This document shows, in pieces, positions 1 to 5,007 of a stretch of DNA of 5,007 nt. The stretch is from an uncultured Lachnospiraceae bacterium (GTDB lineage Bacteria > Bacillota > Clostridia > Lachnospirales > Lachnospiraceae). The number at the start of each line of letters is the position of its first letter. Position 1 is the first letter of the stretch. The stretch covers positions 1-5,007 of the forward strand of contig CAMWKA010000168.1 in the NCBI GenBank assembly GCA_947174725.1, in the 5' to 3' direction. Both the position numbers and the translations under genes were made by a program. The notes under the pieces were generated by a model. The model had not been told where the DNA came from and did no database searches. It saw only the letters and a list, made by a program, of their open reading frames with translations.

Positions 1-1233
1 CTGACGGGGGATGCGGGCGGCTGGAATATTGTTTCGTCTGTTTCCATCGTGGTATTCTTTGTTTTCAACAGTCCATTTATTGGGATTTTGCAGAATGCGT
101 CGGATGTCACGGAATTTTTTTACGAGATGGGAAATCTGCTGTGTCTCTACGTGCAGTGCCTTAACAGCGATTGTTATCATCTGTTTCCTATGGGAAGCGG
201 CTGCTTCGCGAGAGTTCTGTTCTGGATCTTTCTGGCTGTTGCGCTACTGTGTATGACAGTCAGAAAGCGGCCACAGCATGCGGCAGTGCCAATGGCAGCT
301 GCGCTCATCTGCCTGACGTACTATCTGCTTCCGGATGGTATGCCCGTTTATATAGAACATGATTTTATGGGATATAGTTCTTCTCATTATGATTTTAGTT
401 ATTATTATGGAGAGGAGCAGATCGAGACACCGGCGGATTTCGGCGTTGAGTCATATGATATGGATCTGGAGGTGGGCAGGCAGCTAAGGGCGGAGGTTAC
501 GGTGCACCTGACGGAAGACGGCGATCAGCGGGAAGCATATCGGTTTACTCTTTATCACAGATACTGCCTGTCATCTGTAACGGATCAGGACGGACGGAAG
601 ATGGATTATAATAGGGACGGCGACTTTATTACGGTTTACGGTGGGGACGGCGTGGAGGAGATACGGTTTGCTTATGCAGGTTCCGGCAAGATGTTTTATA
701 CCACGGAAGATGCGCTCTATCTTCCGTCTTTCTTTCCGTATTATCCCGTTCCGGGGCATCATATGATCGGAGATGGGTATGATTACAATGCTTTAAGGAC
801 AGAGGCGTATTATACGGTACGCGTGGCAGCGAATATTCCAGTGGAGTCTTCTCTGCCGTCAGCTGCGACTTCTGGGGACGGGGATTCCGGCGTTAGGGTA
901 TTTGAAGGTTACTGTTATGGTCCGGCGCTGGTGGGCAGCAAGTATCTTCAGACCTATACCACGCCGGAGGGAATCAAGATCGTATATTCCGGCATGGAAT
1001 TTACCGAGTCGGAAGTGGCGTCTATATGCAGGACGGGGGAGCTGCCGCCGCAGGAGTATGGATCTTCGATCATAGCCTCTGCGGATTTTGCGACGGGAGC
1101 GCAGCTATCGATATATTCAGACGGGTATTATTCTTTGATTTTTAAATTGCACTTGGATTTTTATGACAGGTTAATAGAATGGTGGGAGGAGAACAACGAT
1201 AGGATTATAGAAACCAATATATTCCGTTTATAA
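1..1233 (+). CDS. ABC-2-like membrane protein with M1-like extracellular domain, copy 1 (5' truncated by window)
   Basis: The frame is open from base 1, and the codons before the GTG at 49 match the second copy, so the true start is upstream and GTG49 is not the start. The visible 410 residues contain three hydrophobic helices (about 9-31, 67-86 and 94-112), matching helices 5-7 of the complete paralogue at 1770-3536. A Tyr-rich extracytoplasmic domain of about 300 residues follows. By eye it is about 70% identical to the paralogue, with many third-position differences, which suggests selection on the protein. The extracytoplasmic part has the pattern of an M1-aminopeptidase N-terminal beta domain: VESYDMDLEVG, YRFTLYHRYCLSSVTDQDG, GDFITVY, then ALYLPSFFPYYPVPG. 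No HExxH zinc motif is present. Compared with the paralogue it lacks four residues near its visible start (LTGDAGGW against LTGALAGFAGGW). It ends in TNIFRL, overlapping an ATPase remnant. Role inferred: membrane subunit of an ABC exporter or immunity complex. Confidence 0.85.
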   Translation: MTGDAGGWNIVSSVSIVVFFVFNSPFIGILQNASDVTEFFYEMGNLLCLYVQCLNSDCYHLFPMGSGCFARVLFWIFLAVALLCMTVRKRPQHAAVPMAAALICLTYYLLPDGMPVYIEHDFMGYSSSHYDFSYYYGEEQIETPADFGVESYDMDLEVGRQLRAEVTVHLTEDGDQREAYRFTLYHRYCLSSVTDQDGRKMDYNRDGDFITVYGGDGVEEIRFAYAGSGKMFYTTEDALYLPSFFPYYPVPGHHMIGDGYDYNALRTEAYYTVRVAANIPVESSLPSAATSGDGDSGVRVFEGYCYGPALVGSKYLQTYTTPEGIKIVYSGMEFTESEVASICRTGELPPQEYGSSIIASADFATGAQLSIYSDGYYSLIFKLHLDFYDRLIEWWEENNDRIIETNIFRL

Positions 1234-1283
1234 TAAATGTGTGACGGATCGTTTGGCTGTGTCGATTTCCGATGGCGTTAAAC
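1196..1283 (+). pseudogene. Decayed 5' remnant of an ABC transporter ATPase gene
   Basis: From 1191 the sequence aligns without gaps to the end of copy 2 and the start of the intact ATPase gene (from 3497). I count 64 of 90 bases identical, and about 34 of 47 in the part lying beyond the stop of the copy 1 gene. The position equivalent to the ATPase ATG (3502) is ACG here (1196-1198), and the fifth codon is TAG. Read in frame, 1235-1276 gives KCVTDRLAVSISDG where the intact ATPase has KCVLDSLTVTIPDG. Similarity fades just before the Walker A region, so at least 85% of the gene is gone. The upstream GGAGGA ribosome binding site (1185-1190) survives. This is best explained as the relic of an ATPase gene that once followed copy 1, as the intact one follows copy 2. 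Confidence 0.8.
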
Positions 1284-1322
1284 GTATTTGTGTCGTATGG
1301 ATAAGTAAATCTGAAAACGTCC

Positions 1323-1351
1323 TTGACATGATTTTTAGTATACGTAATAGT
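1323..1351 (+). promoter_or_regulatory. Putative sigma-A type promoter of the small secreted-protein operon
   Basis: A perfect TTGACA (-35) at 1323-1328 is followed by a 17-base spacer and AATAGT at 1346-1351, which matches 4 of 6 bases of TATAAT but lacks the first T. Transcription would start near 1358, giving a leader of about 27 bases before the ATG at 1385. The weak -10 could mean the promoter depends on an activator. The region between (1329-1345) contains GTATAC and TACGTA, but no convincing larger operator dyad. The rest of 1284-1384 shows no other gene and no clear terminator hairpin. Confidence 0.55.
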
Positions 1352-1384
1352 GTAAACAAAAAATAAAAGGGAGTTTTAGGATTT

Positions 1385-1768
1385 ATGAAAAAAATATCTA
1401 AAATAAGGGAACTTGCTCTGATTATTTGTGTGTTGGTGCTTATGAAAGGAATCGTATCCTATGCCGCAGATGCGTCTGTGCTTCTGTATGCGGATCAGAA
1501 ATCAGCGTCGTCAGCTTCTATCACAGTGACGAATTATAATGTTACTATATGGGGGAGTGTTTCAAGTGGATCGGGTTATGGTGTTGATTTTGTAGTTCCA
1601 GATGGTCCTTATAGTTATGCATGTGTTGAAAACTGCCTTATTGGAAAAACTCTTGGTCCTATAGTGCGTGGTGTGTATTATACTACATCTACAAATCTCA
1701 TACTGTATGGTAACTCCAAGGATGACCCGAAAAAAGGCTGTATTGCAAGTGGAGGAATAGCTGATTAA
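1385..1768 (+). CDS. Small secreted protein of unknown function (127 aa, signal peptide)
   Basis: The protein opens with a classical Sec signal peptide: basic MKKISKIR, a hydrophobic core at about residues 9-20, and a likely cleavage after Ala27 in VSYA|AD. The mature part is about 100 residues, rich in Ser, Thr, Val, Tyr and Gly with alternating beta-strand-like segments (SITVTNYNVTIWGSV, GYGVDFVVPDG). It contains three Cys residues (80, 84 and 119), so a CxxxC pair plus a C-terminal Cys. There is no second membrane helix, sortase motif or double-glycine leader. A purine-rich AGGGAG at 1368-1373 lies 11 bases before the ATG. The stop is one base before the next gene's ATG, so the two are co-transcribed. 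GC is about 40% in three sampled lines, against about 50% in neighbouring genes. I do not recognise the family. A bacteriocin-like peptide, a secreted ligand or an accessory binding subunit of the transporter are all possible; the context supports a link to the ABC system. Confidence 0.8.
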   Translation: MKKISKIRELALIICVLVLMKGIVSYAADASVLLYADQKSASSASITVTNYNVTIWGSVSSGSGYGVDFVVPDGPYSYACVENCLIGKTLGPIVRGVYYTTSTNLILYGNSKDDPKKGCIASGGIAD

Positions 1769-1769
1769 T

Positions 1770-3536
1770 ATGCGAGAGAAAATATGTTTATATAACTGCA
1801 TATGCCGGGCGGAGTTTCGGGCGTTTTATAAACACAGGAAGATTCCTTTCTTGCTCTGTCTTATTCTGGTAATAAAAATCGGTTGTGTGAGTTATTCTTT
1901 TTTTGAAACAAATAAATTATCGCAACAGTATGTCCTATTGGGAGTAAATGATTTTAAGACAGAAATTTTGACTCAATCGCTTCTCTGTTATTTCCATTTC
2001 TGCAGGATACTGCCGATCTTATTTTACTTCCTTGCCTTATATTGTGTCATGACGATGCGGAAGAAAGGATGGATGGAGGCGGCTGAGGTCTCTTGTGGGA
2101 AGACGGGGAAGGCTTCCAGATACGGTTTCATGTTGCTAACGATTAGTGGCTGCATCCTGTTATCTTCTTTCCTGGCATATGCGGTGTTTTTTCTGACTGC
2201 CCTGCCGGACCTACAGCTTAGGACATTCTTTTTAGGTGATCTGACCCGTCTCGTGGTACTTTATGATTTCCTTCCGACATTGTTCTGGATGCTGACGGGA
2301 GCGTTGGCGGGATTTGCAGGCGGCTGGAATATTGTATCGTCTGTTTCCATTGTGGTCTTCTTTGTTTTCAATAGTTCGTTTATTGTGTTCCTGCAAAAGG
2401 TGTCGCACGTCACGGATTTTTTTTACAGGGTCAGCAATCTGCTGTGTTTATATGTGCAGTCGCTTCCTGTTGATTTTTATCACCTGTTTCCCATGGGAAG
2501 CGGTTGCCTCGCCAGAGTTTTGTTTTGGATTTTTCTGACGGTTGCGTTGTTGTGTGTGGTAGTCAGAAAGCATTCCCTGCGCATGGTAGTGCCGATGGCA
2601 GTAGCATTTATTTGTCTGGCGTATTATCTGCTTCCGGATGGTGTGCCTGTCTATAATGATTACGGGACGTCGGTATATGGCGCTGCAGGAAATGATAAGC
2701 ATTATTATACTGGAAGGGAGTGGATCGAGGCACCGGCGGATTTCGGGGTTGAGTCATACGTTATGGATTTGAAAGTGGGCAGGACGCTAAGTGCAGAAGT
2801 GGCAGTGTGCCTGTCGGAAGGTAGCGATCAGCGGGAAACATACCGGTTCACCCTTTATCACGGATACTGCTTGGCATCCGTAACGGATCAGAACGGACAA
2901 AAAATGGACTATGATAGGGATGGCGACTTTATCACGGTTTACGGTGAGGAAGGCGCGGAGGAGATACACTTTGCTTACGCGGGAACTAGTCAGAGATTTT
3001 ATACGACAGCATATGCACTTTATCTGCCGTCATTTTTTCCGTATTATCCTGTTCCTGGGCATCATATGATCTATGATGATGAGATAAACTTCATACCTTT
3101 AAGGACGGAGGCGTATTACACGGTGCGTGTGACTGCGAAGATTCCGGTAGAGTCTTCCCTGCCGTCAGCAGCGGCTTCCGGGGAAGGGGATTTAGAAGTC
3201 AGGGAATTTGAAGGATACTGCGATGGACCGGCGCTGGTGGGTAACAGGTATCTCCAGACTTATACTACGCCGGAGGGAATCAAGGTTATATATTCCGGTA
3301 TGGAATTTACCGAGTCGGAGGTGGCGTATTTATGCGGGACAACAGGATTGACACCTCAGGAGTACGGATCTTCGATTATAGTATCTTCACCTTTAATGAT
3401 GTCATTGCAGATGGGAGATTACTCGGACGGGTATTATTCTTTGGTTCAAAGATTATATTTTAATAATTTTGACAGGATGATGGAATGGTGGGAGGAGAAC
3501 GATGATAAGATTAGAAGGACTAACATTTTCCTTTAA
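1770..3536 (+). CDS. ABC-2-like membrane protein with M1-like extracellular domain, copy 2 (complete, 588 aa)
   Basis: Seven hydrophobic helices are predicted at about 25-45, 75-96, 118-145, 163-182, 187-209, 245-265 and 271-288. Basic residues lie at the N terminus and in loops 2-3 (MRKKGWMEAAEVSCGKTGKA) and 6-7 (RKHSLRM), which puts the N terminus inside and the C-terminal 300 residues outside. Loop 2-3 could serve as the ATPase-coupling loop. Residues 325-470 follow the order of an M1-peptidase N-terminal beta domain: VESYVMDLKVG, YRFTLYHGYCLASVTDQNG, GDFITVY, EEIHFAYAG, ALYLPSFFPYYPVPG. The protein stops after a short extra region (YLQTYTTPEGIKVIYSG, then DRMMEWWEEN) where permease/M1 fusion proteins would continue into the HExxH catalytic part, which is missing. 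The ATG at 1770 starts one base after the small gene's stop; GGAGGA at 1751-1756 is somewhat distant (13 bases). The 3' end overlaps the ATPase gene by 35 bases. Role inferred: membrane subunit of an ABC exporter or immunity complex. Confidence 0.88.
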   Translation: MREKICLYNCICRAEFRAFYKHRKIPFLLCLILVIKIGCVSYSFFETNKLSQQYVLLGVNDFKTEILTQSLLCYFHFCRILPILFYFLALYCVMTMRKKGWMEAAEVSCGKTGKASRYGFMLLTISGCILLSSFLAYAVFFLTALPDLQLRTFFLGDLTRLVVLYDFLPTLFWMLTGALAGFAGGWNIVSSVSIVVFFVFNSSFIVFLQKVSHVTDFFYRVSNLLCLYVQSLPVDFYHLFPMGSGCLARVLFWIFLTVALLCVVVRKHSLRMVVPMAVAFICLAYYLLPDGVPVYNDYGTSVYGAAGNDKHYYTGREWIEAPADFGVESYVMDLKVGRTLSAEVAVCLSEGSDQRETYRFTLYHGYCLASVTDQNGQKMDYDRDGDFITVYGEEGAEEIHFAYAGTSQRFYTTAYALYLPSFFPYYPVPGHHMIYDDEINFIPLRTEAYYTVRVTAKIPVESSLPSAAASGEGDLEVREFEGYCDGPALVGNRYLQTYTTPEGIKVIYSGMEFTESEVAYLCGTTGLTPQEYGSSIIVSSPLMMSLQMGDYSDGYYSLVQRLYFNNFDRMMEWWEENDDKIRRTNIFL

Positions 3537-3589
3537 GAAGAAATGCGTGCTGGACAGTTTGACCGTGACGATTCCTGATGGCATCAACG
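2292..3589 (+). repeat. Diverged tandem duplication unit, copy 2
   Basis: Partner of the segment at 1-1283. It contains the end of helix 4 onward of the 588-aa membrane protein plus the first 29 or so codons of the intact ATPase. The duplication probably spans the whole membrane-protein and ATPase pair, but only this part can be compared because copy 1 is cut by the window start and its ATPase is mostly deleted. Confidence 0.85.
3491..3504 (+). promoter_or_regulatory. Ribosome binding site inside copy 2, translational coupling to the ATPase gene
   Basis: GGAGGAG at 3491-3497 precedes the ATG at 3502 with six bases between GGAGG and the start. It lies within the codons for WWEEN of the upstream gene, whose stop comes 35 bases into the ATPase gene. 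Ribosomes finishing the membrane protein can therefore reinitiate on the ATPase. The equivalent site after copy 1 (1185-1190) is preserved, but its start codon is not. Confidence 0.75.
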
Positions 3590-4242
3590 GCATCCTCGGA
3601 CCTAACGGATGCGGAAAGACGACGCTTTTTAGGTGCATTTGCGGTCTTTATGAAAACTATAAAGGGCGCATTATGATTGGAGAAGAGGTGGACTCGTCCA
3701 AGAGGGATGCGCGTGTGGGGTATCTTCCGCAGAATTTCTCCCTGATCCGGGATCTGAAGGTAAAAGAATGTATGCGTTATTTTGCTACGGTCAAAGGCAT
3801 AGCTTCTGCAGAGATACAGCAGGAAATAGAGCGGACGCTGGAGATCACGCATATGTCGGACAGGGTGGAAGCCTACTGTCGGGAATTGTCAGGAGGCATG
3901 GTAAGAAGGATAGGGATCGCGCAGGCTCTTCTGGGAAATCCCGACCTACTGGTGTTTGATGAACCGACGGTGGGACTTGATCCCGAAGAAAGGATGAGCT
4001 TTAAGCAGATCTGCCGTTCTCTGGGCGCTCAGACGGTTCTGATGTCAACACATATCGTTGAGGACGTTACTGCCTGCTGTGACAATATCCTGATCATGGA
4101 TGACGGAAAGTTTATCTTTAGCGGAACAGAGGAGGCCTTATCTGCAGAGGCGACGGACTATGACCGGAGCCTTTCCCCGGCGGAAAACGGATATCTTGGC
4201 GTGATACATAAGGTGAGGGGCGGAATAGCTGAAAAACTTTAA
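3502..4242 (+). CDS. ABC transporter ATP-binding protein (246 aa)
   Basis: This is the cytoplasmic ATPase that powers the transporter formed with the neighbouring membrane proteins. All nucleotide-binding motifs are present and intact: Walker A GPNGCGKT (33-40), Q-loop Gln77 in VGYLPQN, signature LSGGM (129-133), Walker B LLVFDEP with catalytic Glu154 (149-155), D-loop VGLDPEE (157-163) and the switch His184 in MSTHIVED. A single domain of this length with the ELSGGM and VGLDPEE patterns is typical of the ATPases paired with ABC-2 type exporters, including antibiotic and bacteriocin immunity transporters. The start is set by GGAGGAG just upstream; the gene overlaps the membrane-protein gene by 35 bases and ends 17 bases before the next. 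It is the only complete ATPase in the window and may serve both large membrane proteins. Confidence 0.96.
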   Translation: MIRLEGLTFSFKKKCVLDSLTVTIPDGINGILGPNGCGKTTLFRCICGLYENYKGRIMIGEEVDSSKRDARVGYLPQNFSLIRDLKVKECMRYFATVKGIASAEIQQEIERTLEITHMSDRVEAYCRELSGGMVRRIGIAQALLGNPDLLVFDEPTVGLDPEERMSFKQICRSLGAQTVLMSTHIVEDVTACCDNILIMDDGKFIFSGTEEALSAEATDYDRSLSPAENGYLGVIHKVRGGIAEKL

Positions 4243-4259
4243 GCGGCACGGAGGTAAGG

Positions 4260-4937
4260 ATGATGATAAGCAGTATGGCGGACAGGATCAAAAGGGCGGT
4301 ACAGAGATTCCGGATGATGGGAAAGGGTTTTTTCCTTCCATTGATCGCGGTCTATATCCTGCAACCGCTGTATCTGATTGCGTCGCGCTCTTATGAATAT
4401 GGAGGATATGGAATTGATTACATAAAAGACTCTGCAGTTGCGGAGATGCTATTCCTGTATCCTCCGATATGCCTGTATTGGCCGTACCGGCAGCTCTCAA
4501 GGTATCTTGAGGAGGAGGGAAGGGAGATAGAATATCTTCATAGGCGCAATAAGTGGCCGGAGATCTTTGACTGTTATGTATTCTGGATTCTGGTGTTGAT
4601 TCCTCCGCATATCATATATGGAAAGATCCTTCAGGATATGGAAACCTTTGTTTTTCTTTATATCTTTATTTCAGCTGTATGCTTTGCATATTGCGGGATT
4701 GCCTACTGGCTGGCGTATTTTACAGGTTCGGCACTGTTGATACTACCGGTTGCGATGTTTTATGCCTTTATGGTGGTTACGCCGTATGCCTATATGTTTG
4801 AGAGCATTAATTATACGAGTCTGTATTATAAGACATATATTGAGAAAATCTTAAATTGCTGTATGCTGTTTGCAGCAGGGGGCATCTTTGCCCTGCTTGG
4901 ACAGCGGCATAACCGGCGTTATCAGAATTATCCGTAA
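4260..4937 (+). CDS. Six-helix ABC-2-like membrane protein (225 aa)
   Basis: Hydrophobic helices are visible at about 23-42, 60-77, 103-120, 127-153, 156-180 and 197-214, with a basic amphipathic N terminus (DRIKRAVQRFRMMGKG) and a basic C-terminal tail (GQRHNRRYQNYP), so both ends are probably cytoplasmic. The loop between helices 2 and 3, RYLEEEGREIEYLHRRNKWPEI, is charged and resembles the coupling loop of ABC-2 permeases. It is shorter than the large membrane proteins, has no extracellular domain and is not an obvious paralogue of them. GGAGGT at 4250-4255 lies four bases before ATG4260 and seven before ATG4263, so the second ATG may be the real start. It follows the ATPase by 17 bases, so they are almost certainly co-transcribed. 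Inferred role: second permease subunit. A family name cannot be given from sequence alone. Confidence 0.82.
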   Translation: MMISSMADRIKRAVQRFRMMGKGFFLPLIAVYILQPLYLIASRSYEYGGYGIDYIKDSAVAEMLFLYPPICLYWPYRQLSRYLEEEGREIEYLHRRNKWPEIFDCYVFWILVLIPPHIIYGKILQDMETFVFLYIFISAVCFAYCGIAYWLAYFTGSALLILPVAMFYAFMVVTPYAYMFESINYTSLYYKTYIEKILNCCMLFAAGGIFALLGQRHNRRYQNYP

Positions 4938-4973
4938 CGGCAAGGCGGCAGTGCCGGAGAAAATATGGATAAG

Positions 4974-5005
4974 ATAGACTGACAGGCGGAGGTAGTCTGT
5001 CTATG
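4974..5005 (+). promoter_or_regulatory. Ribosome binding site and probable ATG of a following gene, within an inverted repeat
   Basis: GGAGGT at 4988-4993 stands nine bases before ATG 5003-5005, a good initiation signal, but only two further bases are in the window, so the gene cannot be identified. ATAGAC at 4974-4979 is the exact inverse of GTCTAT at 4999-5004, which would pair across the ribosome binding site and cover part of the ATG. The stem is only six base pairs, so any regulatory effect is speculative. The rest of 4938-5007 shows no terminator: a five-pair CGGCA/TGCCG stem at 4938-4956 lacks a U tract. Confidence 0.4.
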
Positions 5006-5007
5006 AT

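Larger units (their letters stand above)
1..1283 (+). repeat. Diverged tandem duplication unit, copy 1
   Basis: This segment is homologous to 2292-3589 across the membrane-protein gene and on into the beginning of the ATPase gene. The copies differ by a 12-base in-frame gap near base 9, roughly another codon of length difference elsewhere, and many silent changes, so this is an old duplication and not a recent or assembly-generated one. The left boundary lies outside the window. Similarity ends around 1283. Confidence 0.85.

Noticed and set aside
49..51. GTG as the start of the first membrane-protein gene
   Set aside because: The frame is open to base 1, and those codons match the interior of the complete paralogue, so the gene begins outside the window.
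11..256. Overlapping + strand frame of 81 codons (and the similar one at 2314-2538)
   Set aside because: Both lie in a shifted frame inside the duplicated membrane-protein genes. Their resemblance to each other is a by-product of the duplication.
1234..1322. Terminator after the first gene
   Set aside because: CGTTT and AAACG can pair across about 1249-1284, but the interior does not form a good stem and there is no U-run. The bases are better explained as the ATPase relic.
1300..1322. Possible trace of the ATPase 3' end (TCTGAAAACG resembling GCTGAAAAAC near 4228)
   Set aside because: A match of about ten bases in AT-rich sequence is within chance, so the right edge of the deletion cannot be placed.
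1385..1768. Small protein as a member of the lactococcin 972 family
   Set aside because: Gene order is similar, but the mature sequence contains Cys residues and lacks the Trp/His/Tyr-rich pattern I know for that family, so I did not assign it.
1770..3536. Active M1 metallopeptidase
   Set aside because: No HExxH or downstream zinc-ligand Glu is present in either copy. The HH in PGHHMI is not a zinc-peptidase motif.
3520..3852. Antisense open frame of 110 codons opposite the ATPase gene
   Set aside because: It is opposite a gene with complete ABC motifs, has no ribosome binding site or recognisable protein character, and is a shadow of the real frame. The same applies to minus-strand frames at 571-762, 1562-1801, 2448-2702, 2787-2969, 3453-3638 and 4288-4500.

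Overview
The window looks like part of a Gram-positive Clostridia genome, most likely a Lachnospiraceae-type gut anaerobe. That is inferred from strong GGAGG-type ribosome binding sites, tight co-directional gene packing, mid-range GC (about 50% in most genes by counting sample lines) and the style of the encoded membrane proteins. All recognisable genes are on the + strand. No tRNA, rRNA, CRISPR array or insertion sequence is visible.

Layout. (1) Positions 1-1233 hold the 3' part of a polytopic membrane protein whose start lies before the window. (2) Positions 1196-1283 carry a decayed remnant of an ABC-transporter ATPase start; it overlaps the end of the first gene and continues beyond its stop. 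(3) A TTGACA-type promoter at 1323-1351 precedes a small gene (1385-1768) for a 127-aa secreted protein with a clear signal peptide; this gene is more AT-rich than its surroundings. (4) Positions 1770-3536 hold a complete 588-aa paralogue of the first membrane protein. (5) An intact ABC ATPase gene (3502-4242) overlaps its end. (6) A 225-aa, six-helix membrane protein follows (4260-4937). (7) A ribosome binding site and ATG at the right edge suggest that the operon continues.

Interpretation. The intact set 'small secreted protein, large membrane protein, ATPase, six-helix membrane protein' has the form of an ABC-2-like transporter operon with a secreted companion. The two large membrane proteins share seven predicted helices (three of them visible in the first copy) and a roughly 300-residue extracytoplasmic domain. 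That domain resembles the N-terminal beta domain of M1 aminopeptidases, as found in permease/M1 fusion proteins, but the zinc-peptidase part is absent. The array is a tandem duplication of a [membrane protein + ATPase] module in which the first ATPase was lost (start ATG changed to ACG, early TAG, most of the gene gone) while the first membrane protein stayed open. The most attractive hypothesis is a bacteriocin- or signal-peptide-associated export, immunity or sensing system that is not a recognised family to me. The secreted protein's function cannot be read from sequence alone.
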